From assembly GCF_002814235.1 (NCBI RefSeq), contig NZ_PHSU01000011.1:124001-188000 (forward strand): a stretch of 64,000 nucleotides of DNA, in the 5' to 3' direction. Below, in pieces: positions 24,760 through 33,410 of this stretch (the stretch's first letter is position 1; every line of letters starts with the position of its first letter). The notes beneath the pieces are model-generated. The model saw only the letters and a list, made by a program, of their open reading frames with translations, searched no databases and had not been told where the DNA came from. The position numbers were made by a program, and so were the translations under genes. This stretch comes from Pseudomonas sp. QS1027. Lineage in GTDB: Bacteria > Pseudomonadota > Gammaproteobacteria > Pseudomonadales > Pseudomonadaceae.

Positions 24760-26535
24760 ATGAGCAAAATGAGAGCAATCGAAGCCGCCGTCCTGGTGAT
24801 GCGTCGCGAAGGCGTGGACACTGCCTTCGGCATTCCCGGTGCCGCGATCAACCCGCTGTACAGCGCGTTGCAAAAGCTCGGCGGTATCGATCACGTCCTT
24901 GCTCGCCACGTCGAAGGCGCCTCGCACATGGCCGAGGGTTACACCCGCACCAAGGCCGGCAATATCGGCGTGTGCATCGGCACGTCGGGGCCGGCCGGCA
25001 CCGACATGGTCACCGGCCTGTACAGCGCCAGCGCCGACTCGATCCCGATCCTCTGCATCACCGGCCAGGCGCCACGGGCACGGCTGCACAAGGAAGACTT
25101 CCAGGCCGTGGACATCACCAGCATCGTCAAACCGGTGACCAAGTGGGCGACCACCGTGCTCGAACCCGGCCAGGTGCCCTACGCCTTCCAGAAAGCCTTT
25201 TATGAAATGCGCTCCGGCCGCCCCGGCCCGGTGCTGATCGACCTGCCGTTCGATGTACAGATGGCGCAAATCGAATTCGATATCGAGGCCTACCAGCCAC
25301 TACCGCTGGCCAAGCCAAGCGCCACCCGGATTCAGGTCGAGAAGGCCCTGGCCCTGCTCGACCGGGCGGAACGCCCGCTGCTGGTGGCCGGTGGCGGCAT
25401 CATCAATGCCGATGCCAGCGAACTGCTGGTGGAGTTCGCCGAACTGACCGGGATTCCGGTGATTCCGACCCTGATGGGCTGGGGCACGATTCCCGACGAT
25501 CACCCGCTGATGGTCGGCATGGTCGGGCTGCAAACCTCCCACCGCTACGGCAACGCCACGTTGCTCAAATCCGATGTGGTGCTGGGTATCGGCAACCGCT
25601 GGGCCAACCGTCACACCGGCTCCGTGGAGGTCTACACCGAAGGGCGCAAGTTCATTCACGTGGACATCGAACCGACCCAGATCGGCCGCGTCTTCACCCC
25701 GGACCTGGGCATCGTTTCCGACGCTGCCGCGGCCCTGAGCGTATTTATCGAAGTGGCCCGCGAATGGCAGGCCGCCGGCAAACTGAAGGATCGCAGTGCC
25801 TGGCTCGGCGATTGCCAGCAGCGCAAGGCCAGCCTGCAGCGCAAGACCCACTTCGACAACGTGCCGGTCAAACCCCAGCGCGTCTATGAAGAGATGAACC
25901 AGGTGTTCGGCAAGGACACCTGCTACGTCAGCACCATCGGCCTGTCGCAGATTGCCGGCGCGCAGTTCCTCCACGTCTACAAGCCACGGCACTGGATCAA
26001 CTGCGGCCAGGCCGGACCGCTGGGCTGGACCATTCCGGCAGCACTGGGGGTGGTCAAGGCCGACCCGGACCGCAAGGTGGTGGCGCTGTCCGGCGACTAT
26101 GACTTCCAGTTCATGATCGAGGAACTGGCGGTGGGCGCGCAGTTCAAGCTGCCGTATATCCACGTGGTGGTGAACAACTCCTACCTGGGGCTGATCCGCC
26201 AGGCCCAACGCGGCTTCGACATGGACTACTGCGTGCAGCTGTCCTTCGACAACCTCAACGCACCGGAACTCAACGGTTATGGCGTGGACCACGTGGCCGT
26301 CGCCGAGGGCCTCGGTTGCAAGGCCCTGCGGGTGTTCGAGCCGGACCGGATCCAGGGCGCGTTGCGTCAGGCCCAGGCGATGATCGAGGAATTCAGGGTA
26401 CCGGTGATTGTCGAGATCATCCTCGAACGGGTGACCAATATTTCCATGGGCACCGAGATCAACGCCATCAACGAGTTCGAGGACCTGGCGCTGGTCGGCA
26501 ACGATGCGCCGACGGCGATTGCCTTGCTCGACTGA
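24760..26535 (+). CDS. gcl: Glyoxylate carboligase
   Basis: Gcl joins two glyoxylate molecules into tartronate semialdehyde with loss of CO2, using thiamine diphosphate and FAD. The 591-residue length matches the family. The N-terminal [20 protein letters not shown] has the Val that in Gcl replaces the usual catalytic Glu of ThDP enzymes. [36 protein letters not shown] and [15 protein letters not shown] (the ThDP-Mg motif) follow. I chose ATG 24760 with AAGAGG nine bases upstream; an in-frame TTG at 24724 lies inside the operator. It leads gcl-hyi-glxR and uses the glyoxylate released by AllA. Confidence 0.97.
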   Translation: MSKMRAIEAAVLVMRREGVDTAFGIPGAAINPLYSALQKLGGIDHVLARHVEGASHMAEGYTRTKAGNIGVCIGTSGPAGTDMVTGLYSASADSIPILCITGQAPRARLHKEDFQAVDITSIVKPVTKWATTVLEPGQVPYAFQKAFYEMRSGRPGPVLIDLPFDVQMAQIEFDIEAYQPLPLAKPSATRIQVEKALALLDRAERPLLVAGGGIINADASELLVEFAELTGIPVIPTLMGWGTIPDDHPLMVGMVGLQTSHRYGNATLLKSDVVLGIGNRWANRHTGSVEVYTEGRKFIHVDIEPTQIGRVFTPDLGIVSDAAAALSVFIEVAREWQAAGKLKDRSAWLGDCQQRKASLQRKTHFDNVPVKPQRVYEEMNQVFGKDTCYVSTIGLSQIAGAQFLHVYKPRHWINCGQAGPLGWTIPAALGVVKADPDRKVVALSGDYDFQFMIEELAVGAQFKLPYIHVVVNNSYLGLIRQAQRGFDMDYCVQLSFDNLNAPELNGYGVDHVAVAEGLGCKALRVFEPDRIQGALRQAQAMIEEFRVPVIVEIILERVTNISMGTEINAINEFEDLALVGNDAPTAIALLD

Positions 26536-26650
26536 TCCCACACCCGCGCAGGGACAGGCTTGCCAGCGCAGTCGATATCACCTTCACTGCCGCTATCGCT
26601 GCGCCCGCAGCCTGCCCGAACGCTTTGTACCGATTCGCAAGGAGACTCCC

Positions 26651-27433
26651 ATGCCACGCTTTGCCGCCAACCTGTCCATGCTCTTCACCGAAGAGGATTT
26701 CCTGGCCCGTTTCAAGGCCGCCGCCGATGCCGGTTTCCGCGGTGTGGAATACCTGTTCCCCTACGATTTCAGCTCTGCCGAGATCAAGGCGCAGCTCGAT
26801 ACCCACGGCCTGACCCAGGTACTGTTCAACCTGCCGGCGGGCGACTGGGCCAAGGGCGAACGCGGGATTGCCTGCCACCCGGACCGGGTCGAGGAGTTCC
26901 GTGCCGGGGTCGACCTGGCCATCGCCTATGCACAGGTGCTGGGCAATACCCAGATCAATTGCCTGGCCGGTATCCGCCCCCAGGGCGTCGAGGATGCCGC
27001 GCTGGAAAAGACCTTCATCGACAACCTCAAGTACGCCGCCGGCAAGCTTGAAGCCGTCGGCATCCGCCTGGTGATGGAAGCGATCAACACCCGCGACATC
27101 CCCGGCTTCTACCTGAATACCACGGCCCAGGCCCTGTCGATTCGCCATCAGGTGGGCAGCGCCAACCTGTTCCTGCAATACGACATCTACCACATGCAGA
27201 TCATGGAGGGGGACCTGGCGCGGAGCCTGTCCGACCACCTGGCCGAGATCAACCATGTGCAGCTGGCCGACAACCCTGGGCGGCATGAGCCGGGGACCGG
27301 AGAGATCAACTATCGATTCCTGTTCGAGCACCTGGACCGCATCGGCTACCAGGGCTGGGTCGGTTGCGAATACAAGCCGCTGACCAGCACCGAAGCCGGG
27401 TTGGGCTGGTTGAAAACCCATAACGCGATATAA
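26651..27433 (+). CDS. hyi: Hydroxypyruvate isomerase
   Basis: Hyi interconverts hydroxypyruvate and tartronate semialdehyde. It is a 260-residue TIM-barrel enzyme of the xylose-isomerase-like superfamily. Family segments are FAANLSMLFTEEDFLARFKA, GVEYLFPYDF, LVMEAINTRDIPGFYLNTTA with the metal Glu, LQYDIYHMQIMEGDLAR with Asp/His, and VGCEYKPLTSTEAGLGWL with the last Glu. The start ATG 26651 is preceded by AAGGAGA. It lies 115 bp after gcl and 18 bp before glxR. Confidence 0.95.
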   Translation: MPRFAANLSMLFTEEDFLARFKAAADAGFRGVEYLFPYDFSSAEIKAQLDTHGLTQVLFNLPAGDWAKGERGIACHPDRVEEFRAGVDLAIAYAQVLGNTQINCLAGIRPQGVEDAALEKTFIDNLKYAAGKLEAVGIRLVMEAINTRDIPGFYLNTTAQALSIRHQVGSANLFLQYDIYHMQIMEGDLARSLSDHLAEINHVQLADNPGRHEPGTGEINYRFLFEHLDRIGYQGWVGCEYKPLTSTEAGLGWLKTHNAI

Positions 27434-27451
27434 GAAAAAGAGGACGTTGTC

Positions 27452-28342
27452 ATGGCTAAAATCGGTTTTATCGGCACCGGCATCATGGGGCATCCCATGG
27501 CCGCCAATCTGCAAAAGGCAGGTCACAGCCTGTTCCTGTCCAACCACCACGACGCCGCCCCGGTCGACCTGATCAGTGCTGGCGCGGTGGCCCTGGCCAC
27601 CCCGAAGGAAGTCGCCCAGGAAGCCGAATTCATCATTGTCATGGTGCCGGACACCCCGCAGGTCGAGGACGTGCTGTTCCGGGCCGACGGGATTGCCGCT
27701 GGCGTGGGGCCGGGCAAGATCGTCATCGACATGAGCTCGATCTCGCCCACCGCGACCAAGGCGTTCGCAGCCAGGATCAACGAGAAGGGCGCACAGTACC
27801 TCGACGCCCCGGTGTCCGGCGGGGAAGTCGGCGCCAAGGCCGCGACCCTGAGCATCATGGTCGGCGGCGACGCCCAGGCCTTCGCCCGCGCCCTGCCGCT
27901 GTTCCAGAACATGGGCAAGAACATCACCCTCGTGGGCGGCAACGGTGACGGCCAGACCGCCAAGGTGGCGAACCAGATCATCGTCGCCCTGAATATCCAG
28001 GCGGTGGCCGAGGCGCTGTTGTTCGCCGCGAAAAATGGCGCCGACCCGGCCAAGGTCCGTGAAGCACTGATGGGTGGCTTTGCCTCGTCGAAAATCCTCG
28101 AAGTGCATGGCGAACGCATGATCAAGGGCACCTTCGACCCGGGCTTCCGCATCAGCCTGCACCAGAAGGACCTGAACCTGGCCCTGGCCGGTGCCCGCGA
28201 GCTGAATATCAACCTGCCCAACACCGCCAATGCCCAGCAGGTGTTCAATACTTGCGCGGCCATTGGCGGCAGCCAGTGGGACCATTCGGCACTGATCAAG
28301 GGCCTGGAGCATATGGCGAACTTCTCGATTCGCGAGCGCTAG
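27452..28342 (+). CDS. glxR: 2-hydroxy-3-oxopropionate (tartronate semialdehyde) reductase
   Basis: GlxR reduces tartronate semialdehyde to D-glycerate with NAD(P)H, completing the glycerate pathway. The 296-residue protein belongs to the beta-hydroxyacid dehydrogenase family. The Rossmann motif GFIGTGIMGHPMAANL is at the N-terminus, the substrate motif DAPVSGGEVGAKAATLSIMV near residue 115-135, and the catalytic Lys in NGDGQTAKVANQI near residue 170. ATG 27452 follows AAGAGGA. In other pseudomonads glycerate kinase and pyruvate kinase genes often follow; here a REP pair and a urea transporter do. Confidence 0.96.
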   Translation: MAKIGFIGTGIMGHPMAANLQKAGHSLFLSNHHDAAPVDLISAGAVALATPKEVAQEAEFIIVMVPDTPQVEDVLFRADGIAAGVGPGKIVIDMSSISPTATKAFAARINEKGAQYLDAPVSGGEVGAKAATLSIMVGGDAQAFARALPLFQNMGKNITLVGGNGDGQTAKVANQIIVALNIQAVAEALLFAAKNGADPAKVREALMGGFASSKILEVHGERMIKGTFDPGFRISLHQKDLNLALAGARELNINLPNTANAQQVFNTCAAIGGSQWDHSALIKGLEHMANFSIRER

Positions 28343-28368
28343 GTCCTTCCCGGCGGAACGCAGTCAAT

Positions 28369-28453
28369 TGTAGGAGCCGGCTTGCCGGCGATGGCAGCCG
28401 ATAAGGCGCTGCAAGGCTCACGGGCCTCATCGCCGGCAAGCCGGCTCCTACAG
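28369..28453. repeat. Paired REP-type hairpin
   Basis: TTGTAGGAGCCGGCTTGCCG followed by GCGATG faces CATCGCCGGCAAGCCGGCTC followed by CTACAG. It closes the gcl-hyi-glxR unit. Confidence 0.85.
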
Positions 28454-28498
28454 GGACCGTGTTCGCCTTAATTGAAGCGTTCACCCTGACACACCGTC

Positions 28499-29404
28499 AT
28501 GCCGAAAATCCCCAACACGCCCCACTGCCCCGACTGGGCAACCGCCCTGCTCAACGGCTTCAGCCAGATCTTCCTCCAGCGCCATCCGTTCTGCGGCCTG
28601 TGCTGCCTGCTGGCCATACTCCTGAGCGCCCCCACCCTGCTCGGCGGCGCACTGCTCGGCGGTCTTGCCGGCCTGCTCACCGCCCAGCGTCGCGGCTATC
28701 CCAAGGCCGAACGCCAGGCCGGTCTCTACAGCTACAACGGCGTATTGCTGGGCCTGCTGATCAGCCAGCAGTTTCCCTGGTCGATACTGATCCCACCCCT
28801 GATCATCGCCGCCTCCGGCCTGAGTGCGATCCTGGTCCGGCAATGGCTCAAGTACGCCGGCAACGCCCAAAGCCTGCCCGCCTACACCGCGCCCTTTGTC
28901 GGCCTGGGCTGGTTGCTGCTGGCGTTCACAACCCACAACCCGCCAGGCAGCTCGCCACTCCCCCTCGCAGACACCTTCGCCTACGCCAACGCCGCCTTCA
29001 TGGGCCTGGGCCAGATTGTCTTCCTCGACCAGCCCCTGGCGGCCTTGTCGATCTTCATTGGGTTACTGATCGCCAATCGCCGCGCCGCTTTCTGGGCGCT
29101 CCTCGGCAGCACCGTCGGGCTGGCCTTCGCCCTCCTGAATGATCCGTCGTCACCCACCCAACTGGGCCTGGCCGGCTACAACCCGGCGCTGGTCGCGCTC
29201 GCCCTGAGCCAGCAACAGCGCACACCCTGGCCCGCGCTGATCGGCATGGTCCTGGCGAGCGCACTGACACCCGGCTTTTCCGCCCTCGGCCTGGCCCCGC
29301 TGACCGCGCCCTTTATCCTCGCCTGTTGGCTGATCCGGGCCGGAGCCCGCGTGCTGCACCAGACCCGCGACGACAACGGCCAAGCCCGCCGGCTTGCGCA
29401 TTGA
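28499..29404 (+). CDS. Urea transporter (UT family)
   Basis: A 301-residue hydrophobic protein with about ten membrane segments and the two-fold repeat typical of UT-type urea channels. GLYSYNGVLLGLLISQQFPW in the first half and the LPAYTAPFVGLGWLLLAF and GLAGYNPALVALALSQ segments in the second are the family signatures. It conducts urea across the inner membrane. The context fits well, because allantoicase and AllA each release one urea per allantoate. No urease gene is in this window, so urea might be exported or taken up. ATG 28499 is the only reasonable start. Confidence 0.88.
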   Translation: MPKIPNTPHCPDWATALLNGFSQIFLQRHPFCGLCCLLAILLSAPTLLGGALLGGLAGLLTAQRRGYPKAERQAGLYSYNGVLLGLLISQQFPWSILIPPLIIAASGLSAILVRQWLKYAGNAQSLPAYTAPFVGLGWLLLAFTTHNPPGSSPLPLADTFAYANAAFMGLGQIVFLDQPLAALSIFIGLLIANRRAAFWALLGSTVGLAFALLNDPSSPTQLGLAGYNPALVALALSQQQRTPWPALIGMVLASALTPGFSALGLAPLTAPFILACWLIRAGARVLHQTRDDNGQARRLAH

Positions 29405-29452
29405 TCGGCAATCCCCCACGCTTCCCGCATCCATAAGCTTGGGCAACACCTC

Positions 29453-30277
29453 ATGAACAGCAACAACGACTGGCGCCAGCGACTCTACGTCATGGTTTTC
29501 CAATCCGACACCGTCGCCGGCAGGCGCTTCGACAAGACCCTGCTGCTGATCATCCTCACCAGCCTGGTGATCGTGATCCTCGACAGCATCGAGAGTTTTC
29601 ACCAGACCTTCGCCACCCCCCTGGCCTATATCGAATGGGGCTTCACCGTCATCTTCGCCGTCGAATACCTGGTGCGCCTGTACTGCTCGCCGCGGCCGCT
29701 GCGCTACGCCTTCAGCTTCTACGGGCTGGTGGACCTGCTGGCCATCGTGCCGGGGATCCTCGCGCTCTACTACAGCGACGCCCAGTACCTGCTGATCATC
29801 CGCATCATCCGCATGCTGCGGATCTTCCGGGTCCTCAAGCTCGGCCCCTACCTGAAACAGGCGCACTACCTGCTCGACGCCCTGCGCGGCAGCAAGCAGA
29901 AGATCCTGGTGTTCCTGCTCAGCGTCTGCACCCTGGTGATCGTGTTCGGCACCCTGATGTATGTGGTCGAAGGCCCGGAGCATGGCTTTACCAGCATTCC
30001 CAAGGGCATCTACTGGGCTATCGTTACCCTCACCACCGTGGGTTATGGCGATATCGTGCCCAAGACCGTACTGGGCCAGGTGATTTCATCCCTGGTGATG
30101 ATCACCGGTTACTCGATCATCGCCGTGCCCACCGGGATCTTCACCGCCGAACTGGCCAGCGCCATGCGCGGCGATTCGCACAAGCACGACTGCCCAACCT
30201 GCGGGAAAAACAGCCACGAGCCGGAAGCTTCTTTCTGCTCTCGCTGTGGGAATCCGCTGTACAAGAAAATAGAATAA
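29453..30277 (+). CDS. Voltage-gated potassium channel with C-terminal zinc ribbon
   Basis: A 274-residue six-helix ion channel. The S4 voltage sensor LLIIRIIRMLRIFRVLKLGP carries Arg at every third position. The pore filter TTVGYGD spans residues 194-200, which specifies K+. After S6 (SSLVMITGYSIIAVPTGIFT) the tail has CPTC (Cys247, Cys250) and CSRCG (Cys262, Cys265), a zinc-ribbon pattern. The zinc ribbon in place of a ligand-binding domain is unusual and could sense metal or redox state; that is inference. It stands 48 bp after the urea transporter gene and may be read with it. Confidence 0.92.
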   Translation: MNSNNDWRQRLYVMVFQSDTVAGRRFDKTLLLIILTSLVIVILDSIESFHQTFATPLAYIEWGFTVIFAVEYLVRLYCSPRPLRYAFSFYGLVDLLAIVPGILALYYSDAQYLLIIRIIRMLRIFRVLKLGPYLKQAHYLLDALRGSKQKILVFLLSVCTLVIVFGTLMYVVEGPEHGFTSIPKGIYWAIVTLTTVGYGDIVPKTVLGQVISSLVMITGYSIIAVPTGIFTAELASAMRGDSHKHDCPTCGKNSHEPEASFCSRCGNPLYKKIE

Positions 30278-30369
30278 GCAAAGCTCTTTTTAATCTTTAA
30301 GTGACTATGTCAGCGCCGTTATAGTTGCTGGCAAATTGCCCCTCTCTCAGCTGAAACAAGGACTGCGCA

Positions 30370-31368
30370 GTGAAAAAACTCTTTGGCGCTTCACTTCTGG
30401 CCGCTGGCCTGGCCTTTGGCAGCCTGGCCCAGGCCGCACCGACCTTGCTGAACGTTTCCTACGACGTGATGCGTGACTTCTACAAAGACTACAACGCGGC
30501 GTTCCAGAAGCACTGGCAGGCCGAGCACAATGAGAACATCACCTTGCAGATGTCCTTCGGCGGCTCCAGCAAGCAGGCGCGTTCGGTCATCGACGGCCTG
30601 CCGGCGGACGTGATCACCATGAACATGGCCACCGACATCAATGCCCTGGTGGACAACGGCAAGCTGGTGCCGGACAACTGGGTCACCCGCCTGCCGAACA
30701 ACAGTGCACCGTTCACCTCCGCCACCGTATTTATCGTGCGCAAGGGCAACCCCAAGGCCCTGAAAGACTGGCCGGACCTGCTCAAGGACGGTGTCCAGGT
30801 GATCGTGCCCAACCCCAAGACCTCGGGTAACGGCCGCTACACCTACCTGTCGGCCTGGGGTTATGTGCTGAAGAACGGCGGTGACGAGAACAAGGCCAGG
30901 GAGTTTGTCGGCAAGCTGTTCAAGCAGGCCCCGGTGCTGGATACCGGCGGTCGCGCGGCGACCACCACCTTCATGACCAACCAGATCGGCGACGTGCTGG
31001 TGACCTTCGAGAATGAAGCGGAAATGATTGCCCGCGAGTTCGGTCGCGATCAGTTCGAAGTGGTCTACCCGAGCGTGTCCGCCGAGGCCGAGCCACCGGT
31101 GAGCGTGGTGGACAAGGTGGTCGACAAGAAAGGCAGCCGTGCGGTGGCCGAGGAATACCTGAAGTACCTGTGGTCGCCGGAAGGCCAGGAAATCGCCGCC
31201 AACAACTACCTGCGCCCGCGTGATCCGCAAGTGCTGGCCAAGTTCACCGACCGTTTCCCGAAAGTCGACTTCCTCTCGGTGGAGAAGACCTTCGGCGACT
31301 GGCGCACGGTGCAGAAGACCCACTTCAATGATGGTGGTGTGTTCGATCAGATCTATAACGGCAAGTAA
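30370..31368 (+). CDS. sbp: Periplasmic sulfate-binding protein
   Basis: The 332-residue protein binds sulfate or thiosulfate for the CysTWA ABC transporter. The signal peptide MKKLFGASLLAAGLAFGSLA ends QA-A near residue 23. The mature start PTLLNVSYDVMRDFYKDYN and the sulfate-site loops FGGSSKQARSVIDGL, NPKTSGNGRYTYLSAWGY and LVTFENEAEMI are standard for Sbp. Start GTG 30370. The permease genes cysTWA are not adjacent, so this copy stands alone, followed by REP units. Confidence 0.94.
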   Translation: MKKLFGASLLAAGLAFGSLAQAAPTLLNVSYDVMRDFYKDYNAAFQKHWQAEHNENITLQMSFGGSSKQARSVIDGLPADVITMNMATDINALVDNGKLVPDNWVTRLPNNSAPFTSATVFIVRKGNPKALKDWPDLLKDGVQVIVPNPKTSGNGRYTYLSAWGYVLKNGGDENKAREFVGKLFKQAPVLDTGGRAATTTFMTNQIGDVLVTFENEAEMIAREFGRDQFEVVYPSVSAEAEPPVSVVDKVVDKKGSRAVAEEYLKYLWSPEGQEIAANNYLRPRDPQVLAKFTDRFPKVDFLSVEKTFGDWRTVQKTHFNDGGVFDQIYNGK

Positions 31369-31375
31369 CCCTGAG

Positions 31376-31510
31376 CTGTAGAAATTGGGTTTGCCAGCGA
31401 AACTTTGGGCGGTCTTAAGGTCCTCTTCGCGGGCAAGCCCTGCTCCTACAGTCCCATGCCTTAGACAAAATTAGTGATCGGCTCAGGACTGTAGGAGCAG
31501 GGCTTGTCGG
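31376..31510. repeat. REP cluster, one pair plus a single unit
   Basis: A degenerate left unit (31376-31402) faces CTTCGCGGGCAAGCCCTGCT...CTACAG (31424-31451). A third unit CTGTAGGAGCAGGGCTTG (31489-31506) follows in the forward orientation and may be a remnant of a second pair. It lies between sbp and the convergent exported-protein gene. Confidence 0.7.
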
Positions 31511-31548
31511 GACGCCGCACCGCCGCGAAGGCGATGGTCCAAACGCCC

Positions 31549-32187
31549 TTACATCGGCGGTTTAACGCCATCCTTACCCGCTGAAATCCCCGCCGCCGTC
31601 AGCTTGCCATCCGCGCCCTGCTGGGCAAACAGCACCACCTTCACCCCCGGCTTGAGCAGGCTGCGATCGCCTGGCACCAGGTTGACCACAGGCACGCCCT
31701 CCGGCACCACGATCTTCTTCTCCCCGCCTTTGTAGCTCAGGGTCAGAGTCCGCCCGTTGGCGACCTTCAACTCACCCACGCGGCCATTGGTCATGGTACT
31801 GCCCTGCGCCAGATCGAAAGGACGGTGACCGTCCCCGGTACCGGCCATCTCCGGTGGGAATACATGAACTTCCATCGCCGTCAGCGTGCCATCCGGGCCA
31901 GGCATCGCCGCCGTGCCGATGTAGCTGCCGGGCTTGATATCAGAGAGAGTCGCGAGGGTCACGCCGCGGACCTGGGTGTCCTTGGTCAGGCCGACAGTGA
32001 CATCCTCATTGGCGATGGTATGCACCTTGAGCGCATCGCCGTCGAGCCTCGTGATTTCACCGCGCACCGCAACCCGCTGGGCCGGGGCATCAGCGGCCTG
32101 GGCAAGACCAACAGACATCAATACCGCCAGACTCATCGCCGAGGCCAACGCACTGCGGCGGGCCAATTTGCCGAAAATCGAATTCAT
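31549..32187 (-). CDS. Exported protein, DUF5666-like
   Basis: A 212-residue protein with a signal peptide (SALASAMSLAVLMSVGLAQA, cut near residue 32). The mature part resembles DUF5666-type beta-rich repeats: RVAVRGEITRLDGDALKVHT, DTQVRGVTLATLSDIKPG SYIG and GRTLTLSYKGGEKKIVVPEG alternate short strands with Gly/Asp turns. Function unknown, probably periplasmic. It is monocistronic and shares a 225-bp divergent region with the antitoxin gene at 32413. The stop lies close to the REP cluster. Confidence 0.75.
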   Translation of the reverse strand: MNSIFGKLARRSALASAMSLAVLMSVGLAQAADAPAQRVAVRGEITRLDGDALKVHTIANEDVTVGLTKDTQVRGVTLATLSDIKPGSYIGTAAMPGPDGTLTAMEVHVFPPEMAGTGDGHRPFDLAQGSTMTNGRVGELKVANGRTLTLSYKGGEKKIVVPEGVPVVNLVPGDRSLLKPGVKVVLFAQQGADGKLTAAGISAGKDGVKPPM

Positions 32188-32341
32188 GGGACGTCAGGTT
32201 CCTTGGGTGGGGAGATAAACAGTTCTCAATTCAACAGGACTGTTATAGCGCTGATAACGGGATTCGGGGATGAAAATATCGCCTTTGCGGTTTGAGCCTT
32301 CTAACGAAGGGTAAGTTTTCAGGCATTGCATTACCCATGCA

Positions 32342-32377
32342 TTTCGTTTATTGCGATTTTCGTTTATTTCGAATAAA
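32342..32377. promoter_or_regulatory. Repeated A/T-rich sites upstream of the antitoxin gene
   Basis: TTTCGTTTATT occurs at 32342-32352 and again at 32358-32368, 16 bp apart, and ATTTATTTCGAATAAAT next to the second copy is a near-palindrome. Such repeats are typical of antitoxin autoregulatory operators. The spacing to the start codon (32413) is about 40 bp. Confidence 0.5.
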
Positions 32378-32412
32378 TTCCCATCATTGATTCTACGCAC
32401 TCGGAGCCAGCC

Positions 32413-32877
32413 ATGACTCAATCAGCCCTCACCATCAACTTGCCCCTCGAACGCGAGATCCAGCTTGCCATCGAAGGCCAACGCGCCCTGGCGGCCTTTC
32501 TGGCCACAAGGTTCGACACGCAGCACATTCAGATTTTCGACGAACGCAACGAAGCCCATAGCGTTGAACTACCCACCACCGCGCTGAGGCTGTTGGTGGA
32601 GATCCTGGCGGAGCTTGCCGCTGGTAACGCTGTCCAGGTGGTCCCCGTCCACGCCGAACTGACCACGCAAGAAGCCGCCGACATGCTCAATGTCTCTCGC
32701 CCTCACCTGATCAAGCTTCTCGAGTCGGGCGAACTGCCGTTTCACAAAACCGGCAAGCACCGCCGCGTACGGTTTGCCGATCTGATGGCCTATAAAACCC
32801 AACGCTCACTGGATAGCGAACAGGCCATGGCCGAACTCGCCGAGCAGGCACAGCAACAGAGGATGGGCTACGAGTGA
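32413..32877 (+). CDS. HTH (excisionase-type) antitoxin of a PIN toxin pair
   Basis: A 154-residue protein. The N-terminal half (about 1-80) is helical and unrecognised; residues about 84-128 form a MerR/excisionase-type HTH: LTTQEAADMLNVSRPHLIKL followed by LESGELPFHKTGKHRRVRFADLM. This arrangement is the usual DNA-binding antitoxin partner of VapC-like PIN proteins of the PF13470 group. The stop codon overlaps the GTG start of the PIN remnant (GAGTGAG), as in coupled toxin-antitoxin genes. The antitoxin is intact while its toxin is not, so it may now act only as a DNA-binding protein or protect against a related toxin. Confidence 0.8.
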   Translation: MTQSALTINLPLEREIQLAIEGQRALAAFLATRFDTQHIQIFDERNEAHSVELPTTALRLLVEILAELAAGNAVQVVPVHAELTTQEAADMLNVSRPHLIKLLESGELPFHKTGKHRRVRFADLMAYKTQRSLDSEQAMAELAEQAQQQRMGYE

Positions 32878-33313
32878 GATATTCGCCCTTTACTGCTGTA
32901 TACGACGCCTGTGTGCTGTATCCCGCACCTCCATGCTGATGGATCGTGCAATCCCCGATGGTGAAGTCACGGGGTACGAGGCTTTGATCCAAGGGCTCTC
33001 GTTACCTGACGCCGATGACCGCCATGTCTTGGCTGCCGCGATTCGTTGCAACGCGAGTGTGATCGTGACCTTCAACCAGAAAGACTTCCCCGCCAGCACC
33101 TTGGCCCCATACGGTGTCGAGGCACAACATCCCGACGAATTTATCGATGATCTCTTCGACCTGGATCCGGCTGCCGTGATTTGCGCCGCCCAGCGTCAAC
33201 GCCGTCAGCTCAAGACGCCGCCCCTTTGTGTTGACGACTATCTCGATATTCTTTTCCGACAAGGCCTGGTTCAAACGGTAAAGGCACTGCTGGCCTACCG
33301 TCCCATGCTTTGA
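32874..33313 (+). pseudogene. Broken PIN-domain toxin (VapC-like)
   Basis: The GTG at 32874 overlaps the antitoxin stop and begins RYSPFTAVYDACVLYPAP, the PIN N-terminus with its first catalytic Asp, then meets TGA at 32937. The rest of the domain continues in another frame from about 32933: LMDRAIPDGEVTGYEAL, PDADDRHVLAAAIRCNASVI with the later acidic residues, and VTFNQKDFPASTL. From memory of intact relatives about 45-50 codons are missing at the junction near 32928-32936. The deletion with frameshift removes the central catalytic Glu, so no active RNase is expected. Confidence 0.8.
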
Positions 33314-33373
33314 TCACAGCACTTCAGGCATCGGCTGATCGATACGCCAATTGACGAGATCTGAAATAACCTC

Positions 33374-33405
33374 AAAAAAAACGGCGATCTCTAAAGATCG
33401 CCGTT
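33374..33405 (-). terminator. Terminator of the lipoprotein gene
   Basis: On the minus strand AACGGCGATCT and AGATCGCCGTT pair around a 3-4 nt loop, followed by a run of T residues. It may also serve the converging PIN remnant. Confidence 0.88.
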
Positions 33406-33410
33406 CTCAC

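Noticed and set aside
26468..28312. 614-codon open frame opposite hyi and glxR
   Set aside because: It spans two real genes with intact motifs on the other strand and an intergenic gap; His/Gly/Gln-rich composition typical of antisense frames.
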